A DNA stretch of 17,076 nucleotides, from positions 1 through 17,076 of the forward strand of contig CBFCZU010000076.1 of assembly GCA_965602635.1 (NCBI GenBank), given 5' to 3'. Shown here piece after piece: positions 1-6,948 of this stretch. A model generated the notes under the pieces. The model was given only the letters and a program-made list of their open reading frames with translations, was not told the DNA's origin and did no database searches. Numbering within the stretch: the stretch's first letter is position 1; each line of letters opens with the position of its first letter. A program made the position numbers and the translations under genes. Origin of the DNA: CBFCZU01 sp965602635 (GTDB lineage: Bacteria; Planctomycetota; Phycisphaerae; SM23-33).

Positions 1-2
1 AG

Positions 3-179
3 GATAGGGCCGTGCCGGTCGCCGAGAACACTGCGGTTGCCGAAACACGGTACAAGGGAATGGGCGGGGGCTTTGAGGTCATTCACAAGAACGAAGGACG
101 CCATCATCCCCATTCGCTCAAAGATCCCACTTCGATTGTGGAGTTCATTGGAGACCATGTTGAGAACAAACAGCGATGA
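3..179 (+). CDS. Alpha/beta-hydrolase family protein, C-terminal fragment (5' end outside window)
   Basis: An open frame enters from the left edge and stops at TGA 177-179, encoding 58 residues. The segment contains VPVAENT, then KGMGGGFEVIHK, then a histidine-rich HHPHSL (codons about 102-116), and ends in SIVEFI. This matches the end of alpha/beta-hydrolase folds, where an Asp before 'VPxxEN' and a late His complete the catalytic triad; similar tails occur in planctomycete esterase-like hydrolases. Which His is catalytic, and whether the Asp at codon 3-5 is the acid, are inferences. The gene lies 61 bases upstream of SASA gene A on the same strand, so it probably belongs to the same glycan or ester degradation cluster. 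The substrate is unknown and the nucleophile region is not visible. Confidence 0.65.
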   Translation, partial: DRAVPVAENTAVAETRYKGMGGGFEVIHKNEGRHHPHSLKDPTSIVEFIGDHVENKQR

Positions 180-240
180 AGCGAGAAATGACCTGACAAC
201 CACGCGATGCCGTACTACCAAAGGAAACCCGAAGAGAGCA

Positions 241-2043
241 ATGAAGATGAGAAAGACAGCGATTCTGGTGACAGTCATCACGGGCCTTTGCTGCAGCAGT
301 GCAATGGCTGCCAAGCCGCTGAAGGTCTACATCCTGGCAGGGCAGTCGAACATGCAGGGCCAGGCCAAGGTCGGGACATTCGACTACATCGGTGGCGATC
401 CGGCCACCGCCCCCATGCTAAAGGAGATGCGCGGCCCTGACGGTAAGCCTGTGGTCTGCGAGAAGGTGTGGATATCGCTATTCGGCGGCAAGAACGTCGG
501 TGAGGGCGAGAAGAAGGGCAAGCTCACGACAGGCTACGGCGCAAATGACCAGTGCATCGGACCCGAGTTCACCTTTGGCATCTATGTGCAAAAGCTTCTC
601 AATGAGCCGGTCCTTCTCATCAAGACGGCTTGGGGTGGCAAGTCGCTGAATACCGACTTCCGACCGCCCAGCGCCGGCCCGTACGAGCTGCCCAAGAAGA
701 CCCTCGACCTCTTCCTCAAGCATCCGGGGGGCCATGGCATTTCCAAGGACCTGGAGAAGTGGAAGGCAGAGAAGGCCCAGAAGACGGGCCACTACTATCG
801 GCTCATGATGGGGCACGTGAAGAAGGTGCTCGGCGACATCAAGAGCGTCTGCCCGGACTACGATCCAGCCCAGGGGTACGAGGTGGCGGGCTTCGTCTGG
901 TTCCAGGGCTGGAACGACATGTGCGACGGAAACACCTACCCGGATCGCAACTCACCGGACGGCTATGCCCTGTACTCCAAGCTGATGGCTCACTTCATCC
1001 GCGACGTGCGCGAGGATCTGTCGGCTCCGAAGATGCCGTTCGTGATTGGCGTCATTGGGGTGGGCGGCGACAAGGCCACGGGGGGGATTGCCAATCTGCG
1101 GCCCGCCATGGCCGCGCCGGCGGCGATGCCCGAGTTCAAGGGCAACGTCGCAGCCGTGGAAACCGCGCCGTACTGGGATTACGAGATGGAGTCCCTGCTG
1201 GGCAAGAAGGCCGAAATCAGCCGGCGGTTCGGCGCTGCGTACCTGCTGACCAACGACGGCGTCATCGAAACGCCTGAGGCGTCCGGACCCGGCTGGGAGC
1301 CGATCGGCAGCCCCGCTCCGGCCGATCGCGTCTGGCGTTTCATGTCGTTCGACCCGGAGAAGGAGTCGGACCGACTGCCGAAGAACGAGAAGAAGCGGTT
1401 CCGCAACGTGACGCTGCCGGCCGGGCTGGAAAAGTGGCATACGCCCGGTTTCGACGACAGCAAGTGGTCCAGCGGTGTCGCGCCGATCGGCAAGGGCGTC
1501 TGGAAGCACCGCACGATCGGGAAGGGCACGGTCAAGTTCAAGTCCGACTGGGGCGCCGGCGAGTTCCTGCTGATGCGAACGACGTTCAACGTCGACAAGC
1601 TGGACTACGAATCGTGTCGTCTGAGCATCCTGGCCCGTCAGGGCTTCAACGTCTATCTCAACGGCCACAAGATTCACACCTACATCTGGTGGAAAGACGA
1701 GCCGTACTACCGCCCCATCGTCCTGGAACCCCAGCACGTCAAGCACCTCAAGAAGGGCGTCAACGTACTGGCGGCCTACGCCAACGTCGAATACGACCGT
1801 CGCACGAAAGAGCCGCACGCGTCGATCGACCTGATGATCGAGGGAATCGCCAAAGAAGCCAAGGCGTATGTCAGCAGCAAGGAGTATATCCTGCGGCAGA
1901 TGGACAAGGTCTGTTCACGCAGGGAACAGAGGATCATCGCGGGGGCTTCCAACGCCGGCTTTCACTATCTGGGCAGTGCCAAGATCATGGCGCAGATCGG
2001 CAAGGCCTTTGCCGAGGCCATGGTGGAGATGGAGAAGAAGTGA
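241..2043 (+). CDS. SASA-type sialate O-acetylesterase-like carbohydrate esterase with inserted beta-sandwich domain (copy A)
   Basis: A predicted exported carbohydrate esterase of the SGNH/SASA family (PF03629-like), 600 aa from ATG 241. An in-frame ATG at 247 is an alternative; the frame is open further upstream, but only this start gives a signal peptide (MKMRKTAILV, then an AMA cleavage motif near residue 23). A GAAGAG purine run at 231-236 precedes it. Block I is GQSNMQG with Ser36 as nucleophile, block III is GWNDM with Asn225, and block V is GFHYLG with His575. Residues about 364-535 form an extra region (WHTPGFDDSKW, then NVYLNGHKIHTY and KKGVNVLAAY) typical of galactose-binding-like jelly rolls. 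Copies B and C lack it, so it sits inside the catalytic domain between the middle and the His block. It probably removes acetyl groups from a polysaccharide; 'sialate' is only the family name. Confidence 0.87.
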   Translation: MKMRKTAILVTVITGLCCSSAMAAKPLKVYILAGQSNMQGQAKVGTFDYIGGDPATAPMLKEMRGPDGKPVVCEKVWISLFGGKNVGEGEKKGKLTTGYGANDQCIGPEFTFGIYVQKLLNEPVLLIKTAWGGKSLNTDFRPPSAGPYELPKKTLDLFLKHPGGHGISKDLEKWKAEKAQKTGHYYRLMMGHVKKVLGDIKSVCPDYDPAQGYEVAGFVWFQGWNDMCDGNTYPDRNSPDGYALYSKLMAHFIRDVREDLSAPKMPFVIGVIGVGGDKATGGIANLRPAMAAPAAMPEFKGNVAAVETAPYWDYEMESLLGKKAEISRRFGAAYLLTNDGVIETPEASGPGWEPIGSPAPADRVWRFMSFDPEKESDRLPKNEKKRFRNVTLPAGLEKWHTPGFDDSKWSSGVAPIGKGVWKHRTIGKGTVKFKSDWGAGEFLLMRTTFNVDKLDYESCRLSILARQGFNVYLNGHKIHTYIWWKDEPYYRPIVLEPQHVKHLKKGVNVLAAYANVEYDRRTKEPHASIDLMIEGIAKEAKAYVSSKEYILRQMDKVCSRREQRIIAGASNAGFHYLGSAKIMAQIGKAFAEAMVEMEKK

Positions 2044-2060
2044 ATGGCGCCGCAAACACT

Positions 2061-2094
2061 GGAACAGGAAGCGATCCCAGTGAGGGAACAGGAA
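2061..2094 (+). repeat. Short direct repeat GGAACAGGAA, two copies
   Basis: GGAACAGGAA occurs at 2061-2070 and again at 2085-2094, in the 120-base gap between SASA A and the FAD oxidoreductase. Nothing else there suggests an operator. It may be chance or a minor slippage product. Confidence 0.3.
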
Positions 2095-2150
2095 AGGACT
2101 CCTGGGAAGAACGACCGCAATGGACGGAGAGCGGGTGTGTGGCGGCAACC

Positions 2151-2156
2151 AGGAGG
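2151..2156 (+). promoter_or_regulatory. Ribosome binding site AGGAGG deciding the start of the FAD oxidoreductase
   Basis: AGGAGG lies 7 bases before ATG 2164 and only 1 base before the in-frame ATG 2158. The spacing favours 2164 over 2158 and over the upstream in-frame ATG at 2044, which directly follows the stop of SASA A. Confidence 0.7.
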
Positions 2157-2163
2157 AATGACC

Positions 2164-5100
2164 ATGGCGCCAAGCCCTAGGCAAGTAGTCCTCTTCCTGC
2201 TGCTGGGCATCGCCGTTACATGTGGCGCGATGGAGAATCAGATGGTGATGGAAGAGTCCACCGTGCTGCCCATGGCCTACGATGTCGATGTCCTGGTTGC
2301 CGGCGGATCTCTCGCAGGGGTGGAGGCCGCCTGCGCGGCTGCGAACGAGGGGGCGAGCGTCCTGATGATCGAAGATCGTCCCTATCTCGGCTATGACCTG
2401 TGCGCCACCCAAAGGCTGTGGCTCGAGCAGGGAGAGACGCCCCAGACCCCGCTGACCCGGGCGATCTATGGCGAGAATAGGGCAGCAACGCCCATGCAGG
2501 TCAAGAACGCCTTGGACAAGGCGCTCCTGGCCGCGGGCGTGCAGTTCCTCACAGGCTGCTATCCTGTGGATGTCCTGTTTGCCGCGGATCGGGCCACGCC
2601 GGCCGGTGTGATCATGGTGAATCGAAGCGGCCGTCAGGCTATCCGTGCGAAGGTGATCATTGATGCGACCGAGCAGGCGGCGCTGACCCATTGCACGCGC
2701 GCCGCGTTCAGGTCTCTCAGCGGTGGACGTGAGGAACTCAGGTACGTTGTCGTCGGGGGCAGCCCGGCCAGGGGCGAGTCGTTCCGCAAACTCCCCATCA
2801 CCTACACGTCTGGAAAGAAGCAATATCCGGTCTACGAGTACTCCCTGGACATCCATCGCCCCAGTGACGCATTCAGATCTCTGAACAAGGCCTTCCACGA
2901 AGCTCGGTCAAGAACGTGGGACGAGGGTGCGGTGGACGCTTCGGAGCGGCTGTTCCACATCCCACGCGATGCGATCGTGGCGACGGAAGCCCCGCCGGAG
3001 GCCTGGCCGGGCGCGGACCGGATCAAGCTCGGGCTCTTCCAGCCGGCGGGTGTGAAGTCGTGGTACGTACTCAACGCCTACGCCGGCCTGTCCCGTGAGC
3101 AGATGGCCATCGCTCTGCGCCCACCGCAGTGGTCGGTTGTCGGTCGACGGGTCGGGAAGGCGGCTGCTGTCGAGGCGGGCAGTGTGCTTACACCTGACCG
3201 GATCGATGTCCGCAGCGCAGAGGCCGAGCAGGGGCGACTGTTGGTCCGGGAGCACCAGATCGATCTGCGATTCCGTGACAAGCCGCGAGTCCCGTTGGGC
3301 GCACGCGACTTGCCCGTGCTGGGCACGTACGACGTTGTGGTCGTGGGCGGAGGCACTTCGGGGGCCCCCGCCGCGCTCGCCGCCAGCCGGTCCGGCGCAA
3401 GGACGCTGGTTATCGAGTACCTCGATGAACTCGGCGGCGTCGGCACGGCGGGGCTGATCAGCATGTATTGGTACGGCTATCGCAGCGGCGAGGGCAAGGA
3501 GTTGCGGCCCGGGTACGTAAGTCCGAAGGAGATTCGCGCGGGCGCGGCGAGGGACACGCTTCGAAACGGCTATGCGGGCGAGGTCGGCAAGCAGCTTGGG
3601 GGCTCGTGGGATCCGCTGGCCAAGTCCGAATGGCTGCGTGCGGAGATTCTGAAGGCGGGCGGAGAGATCTGGTTCCACTGTTTCGGCTGCGGCGCCGTGG
3701 TGGATGGCCACAAGGTGGTCGGTGTGGTCGTGGCCGGGCCGTTTGGTCGGGGGATCGTGCTGGCGAAGACAGTGATCGACAGCACTGGCAATGCGGACAT
3801 TGCCGCCGCTGCTGGTGCGGGGACGCAATACGGCATATCGAAGTTGGGTGATCTGTCCGTTCAGGTGGCGGGGTACCCCCACCGTGACCTCGGGGCGCGT
3901 TATGTCAACACTGCCTACACCATGGTGGACGATACGGATCTGTTCGACCGCAGGCACCTCCTGTTGTGGGGCAGGTCCCGTCGACTGGGTTCATATGACA
4001 GCGGACAGTTGATCGACAGTCGCGAGCGAAGGCGGGTGGTTGGCGAGTATGTCCTGAAGACCTCCGACATCCTTAACGGGCGCACATACCCCGACACGAT
4101 CTGCCACCATCTGAGCAACTTCGACGCAGGGGCTTTCCCTACTTCCCGGATGCTGCTGCTCAAGGACATGAAGGGGCCCGCCTATGCCTGTGATCTGCCC
4201 TATCGTTGCCTGATTCCCAGGGGCATTGGCGGGATGCTCGTGACCGGCCTGGGGGCCAGCGCGGACCGCGACGCCATGACGCTCATTCGCATGCAGCCCG
4301 ACCTGGAGAACCAAGGCTATGCCGCGGGCATGTCCGCGGCGATGGCGGCGGCCGGCGGCGTGGACGTCCGCAAGATCGACATCAAGGAGCTGCAGAAGAG
4401 ATTGGTTGAGAAGGGCATCGTGGAGGCGCGGGTCCTCAGCGATACTGACTCGTATCCACTGAGCATTGGCACGCTCAGAGAGGCCGCTGCAACGTTGAAG
4501 GACCTCAAGATCGAGATCAGCCAGAAACGGGACAGTCATGACCGGACGTATTCGGCGCTGGCGGTCGTTATGTCGCATCCCCGCCGGTCCATCCCGCTTC
4601 TGGCGGACGCCCACGGCCGTGCGGAATCCCGCCAAGAGAAGCTCAACTACGCCCTTGTCCTTGGCGTGCTCGGCAATGATGCCGGCCTGGATACGCTGAT
4701 CGAGGCTGTCGAGGAGAGCAAGACCTGGGGCGAAGGCTACAACATGAGTTCGAAACGTGAAACGGCCAACACCTTCGCGAAGGTCGACCGGCTGGTCATT
4801 GTGCTGGGCTTGACCCAGTCTGTGAAGGCGCGGCCTGCGCTGGTCAAGAAGCTCGACCTGCTTGACGGGCGGAGCCCGTTGTCTCACGTAAAGGCCGTCT
4901 GCATGGCGCTGCGCATGGTCCGCAGCCCCTCGCTGGCCGGTCCACTGGCGGAATTGCTCGACAAGCCTGGGATGGCTGGGCATGCGGGGCGGGCAGACTA
5001 CTACCGGTCACAGCCGGAGCCCCACGCATCGCGTCCTGTCCCCACACGGGCGACGACCCAGAACGCGGGGCTCAACGCCAAGTTCAGGGAGGTGCTGCTA

Positions 5101-5253
5101 GCCGCATTGCTGTTTGACTGTGGCGACCGTAACGACAAAGCTCGCGCGATTCTCGAGGCCTATACCCGCGACGTTCACGGCCATTTCGCCGCCTATGCTC
5201 GGGCGGCCCTGGATGGGCACTTGCGGGAGACCACGGATAAGGAACGCAAGTAG
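2164..5253 (+). CDS. FAD-dependent oxidoreductase with two dinucleotide-binding motifs and C-terminal helical (HEAT-like) repeats
   Basis: A 1029-aa protein from ATG 2164. The N-terminus (VVLFLLLGIAV, residues about 8-18) is a probable signal peptide or membrane anchor. A first beta-alpha-beta fold starts at about residue 40, with AGGSLAG in the glycine loop (Ser replaces the second Gly) followed by VLMIEDRPYLG. A second, canonical site, VVVVGGGTSGAPAA, begins near residue 391 and is followed by TLVIE and GGVGTAG. This matches the FAD_oxidored family (PF12831-like). From about residue 790 to the end, Ala/Leu-rich helical units (IPLLADA, ALVLGVLGND, LVKKLDLLDG, LAGPLAELLD) suggest HEAT-type repeats. 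Substrate and electron acceptor are unknown; proteins of this type often sit beside sulfatases and esterases in PVC genomes, so oxidation of a sugar or sugar acid is a guess. Long for the family because of the duplicated fold and the tail. Confidence 0.8.
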   Translation: MAPSPRQVVLFLLLGIAVTCGAMENQMVMEESTVLPMAYDVDVLVAGGSLAGVEAACAAANEGASVLMIEDRPYLGYDLCATQRLWLEQGETPQTPLTRAIYGENRAATPMQVKNALDKALLAAGVQFLTGCYPVDVLFAADRATPAGVIMVNRSGRQAIRAKVIIDATEQAALTHCTRAAFRSLSGGREELRYVVVGGSPARGESFRKLPITYTSGKKQYPVYEYSLDIHRPSDAFRSLNKAFHEARSRTWDEGAVDASERLFHIPRDAIVATEAPPEAWPGADRIKLGLFQPAGVKSWYVLNAYAGLSREQMAIALRPPQWSVVGRRVGKAAAVEAGSVLTPDRIDVRSAEAEQGRLLVREHQIDLRFRDKPRVPLGARDLPVLGTYDVVVVGGGTSGAPAALAASRSGARTLVIEYLDELGGVGTAGLISMYWYGYRSGEGKELRPGYVSPKEIRAGAARDTLRNGYAGEVGKQLGGSWDPLAKSEWLRAEILKAGGEIWFHCFGCGAVVDGHKVVGVVVAGPFGRGIVLAKTVIDSTGNADIAAAAGAGTQYGISKLGDLSVQVAGYPHRDLGARYVNTAYTMVDDTDLFDRRHLLLWGRSRRLGSYDSGQLIDSRERRRVVGEYVLKTSDILNGRTYPDTICHHLSNFDAGAFPTSRMLLLKDMKGPAYACDLPYRCLIPRGIGGMLVTGLGASADRDAMTLIRMQPDLENQGYAAGMSAAMAAAGGVDVRKIDIKELQKRLVEKGIVEARVLSDTDSYPLSIGTLREAAATLKDLKIEISQKRDSHDRTYSALAVVMSHPRRSIPLLADAHGRAESRQEKLNYALVLGVLGNDAGLDTLIEAVEESKTWGEGYNMSSKRETANTFAKVDRLVIVLGLTQSVKARPALVKKLDLLDGRSPLSHVKAVCMALRMVRSPSLAGPLAELLDKPGMAGHAGRADYYRSQPEPHASRPVPTRATTQNAGLNAKFREVLLAALLFDCGDRNDKARAILEAYTRDVHGHFAAYARAALDGHLRETTDKERK

Positions 5254-5273
5254 CGGGTTGTGGTCGCTCCCAG

Positions 5274-5289
5274 TTGGAGGCGCCTCCAA
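5274..5289. repeat. 16-bp perfect palindrome
   Basis: TTGGAGGCGCCTCCAA equals its own reverse complement. It sits 20 bases after the stop of the FAD oxidoreductase, exactly where similarity to the SASA 3' ends begins (GGCGCCTCCAACGCC is shared with copy C at 13695-13709). Only the left TTGGAG is foreign to SASA. It may mark the recombination junction, or be a chance product of it. Confidence 0.5.
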
Positions 5290-5380
5290 CGCCGGCTACC
5301 ACGGCCTTGGCTGCGCCAAGACCATCGCGCTGACCGGCAAGGCCTTTGCCGAGGCCATGGTGGAAATGGAGAAGAAATGA
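5279..5380 (+). pseudogene. Orphan 3' tail of a fourth SASA esterase gene
   Basis: These 102 bases encode, in the frame ending at TGA 5378-5380, GASNAGYHGLGCAKT then KAFAEAMVEMEKK. This is the C-terminal block of the SASA copies (A: NAGFHYLGSAK; C: NAGYHYLGCAK). The Ser and Asn blocks are absent, and the frame upstream overlaps the end of the FAD gene out of phase, so this is a remnant. The conserved HY after the catalytic His position reads HG. The first half of the tail is closer to copy C (GGCGCCTCC, CTAC, GCCAAGACCAT) and the last third matches copy A (GCCTTTGCCGAGGCCATGG), which suggests a mosaic. It lies between the FAD gene and the next CDS, whose ATG overlaps its stop codon. Confidence 0.85.
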
Positions 5381-6942
5381 CCGACAAAGGGCATGTTGGC
5401 GGGTACACGCGGGTGGGCGTCGAGCCGGGTCAAGAGACGTATAATGCCGGGTTCTCACTCTACTCAGCAGCGTGGCCCCTGCTGCACGAGTATCCCGGCC
5501 AGTGTTTCCAGTCGGGCCTGTTCGGCACCTGGATGCATGGCCAGAATGACCGTCCTGCGCCGATCAAGCTCTATTCGGATATCGAGGGTGGGCTTGGCTG
5601 GTGGCGCGACACAGAGTTCGCCACGGAGACCCCGAAGTTCATTATGGGTGGCGTAGCCCTGAACTTCTGCGCCTGGGCCAACGGGCCGGGCGCGGGCAAA
5701 GGGCGGAGCTGGGAGGAACCGAAGGGCAAGTACGGCATCGCGCAACTCAGTCCCTGGGTGCTGTGGCCTCCCGACGGCCTGAATCTGAAGCAGGGAACGT
5801 GCGGTGAGCTGTTCGGGTACGGGTACCTGCCGCTTCCGCTCACAAACGCGAAATCGACGAGCGCCGGCAAGAACGTTCCTACCGGAGATCAGTGCTGGAC
5901 TTTGTTTCTGAACACAGGGAACTTCAAAGGCCCGGTTGCGTTCTTCACCCCGTACTTCTGGTCCCGCGCGTCCGTCGACGATCCTCGCCTGGGTGGGATG
6001 TTCCTGGATAGTCGGCCCTCCGAGCACAACAGGCCCTTGTCGATGGAAACGCAGCACATCCCCTGGGCCCAGGCCAAGGACTCCCGAGGCCGGACATACG
6101 CCCGAATGGCGAGAACGGTGTTCCCCGTGGGGCCGGAGGGCGACTCAGCGGTCCTGCACCGCGTTACGTCCTACAGCAAGAGGGTGCTCTGGGATGGCGT
6201 GAAGGCTTGGCTGGATGGCGGTGATCCGGTCGACGGCGCCATCGACCCGGCGGGCGCTCTCGTACATGCGTTCAACGGGCGAGGCGGAGCGGGTTGGCAT
6301 GTGTACATGCCAGATGTCCCCAAGGAGGAACGCGCGGCAATTGCCACAGACTCGTTCATGCGTCCTGCCGTCACCGACCCGACTACGTTTGGGTTCCGGT
6401 GGGACGGCACGGTGGTTGCGAGGACAGGAACCAGAGGCGGCTCCGTGGTGATACTGCCGGAGTACTATCGTCTGGCGGAGGATGAGAGCGATAGCACAGG
6501 CGAGTGGGTTGCGGTGGCGGCCGAAGATGTTCCGCCCGAAACCGGGCTGGACAAGGTCAGTCTTGCGCGGACCGCCAGGACGGCCCCCACACCGTACGTC
6601 ACGCCTGATGATGCGCGAAGCTGCTGGAAGAAGCCGGGCCCGGTCGCTGGCCCCTTTGAGGCCCGCCCCGGCGACGGGAGCGTGGTGACGTACTACTGGT
6701 ACCGATTCGCCGACCAGCCCGCATTGCTCAACGCCGACTTGACAGATACAGAGCGCGGGAACCTGCAAGCGCGAGTGGAGAAACTCCACGGGCACTGGAC
6801 AAAGGACCGCGAGTACCTCGCGCCGCCAATGGTCGGGACACTGGCGGATATTGACCCCGCCCTGATTGTGACGCCGCCGGCGGGCCTGGAGGCGGGCTAT
6901 GTGCCTATCGCGACACGGCAGGAAGCTCACGATGGGGCCTGA
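5377..6942 (+). CDS. Conserved-looking protein of unknown function, possibly N-terminally truncated
   Basis: A 521-aa protein from ATG 5377, which overlaps the stop codon of the SASA remnant (ATGA). The frame is open back to 5260, but upstream codons only shadow the remnant, so 5377 is the first plausible start. No signal peptide or membrane segment is visible, although several neighbours look exported. The sequence is rich in Trp, Gly and aromatic residues: GYTRVGVEPGQETY, then FGTWMHGQ, IEGGLGWWRDT, KFIMGGVALNFCAWANG, LWPPDGLNL and CWTLFLNTGNFKGP. That composition resembles beta-rich secreted carbohydrate-active or lectin-like proteins, but I recognise no family signature and assign no enzyme activity. 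It is followed 6 bases later by the GH36-like gene, so the two are probably co-transcribed. Loss of an original 5' end when the SASA tail was joined here is possible but unproven. Confidence 0.7.
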   Translation: MTDKGHVGGYTRVGVEPGQETYNAGFSLYSAAWPLLHEYPGQCFQSGLFGTWMHGQNDRPAPIKLYSDIEGGLGWWRDTEFATETPKFIMGGVALNFCAWANGPGAGKGRSWEEPKGKYGIAQLSPWVLWPPDGLNLKQGTCGELFGYGYLPLPLTNAKSTSAGKNVPTGDQCWTLFLNTGNFKGPVAFFTPYFWSRASVDDPRLGGMFLDSRPSEHNRPLSMETQHIPWAQAKDSRGRTYARMARTVFPVGPEGDSAVLHRVTSYSKRVLWDGVKAWLDGGDPVDGAIDPAGALVHAFNGRGGAGWHVYMPDVPKEERAAIATDSFMRPAVTDPTTFGFRWDGTVVARTGTRGGSVVILPEYYRLAEDESDSTGEWVAVAAEDVPPETGLDKVSLARTARTAPTPYVTPDDARSCWKKPGPVAGPFEARPGDGSVVTYYWYRFADQPALLNADLTDTERGNLQARVEKLHGHWTKDREYLAPPMVGTLADIDPALIVTPPAGLEAGYVPIATRQEAHDGA

Positions 6943-6948
6943 ATCAGC

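Noticed and set aside
1080..1086. G7 run in SASA A as a possible second frameshift
   Set aside because: The frame stays consistent across it and the flanking residues align with copy C, so no shift is needed.
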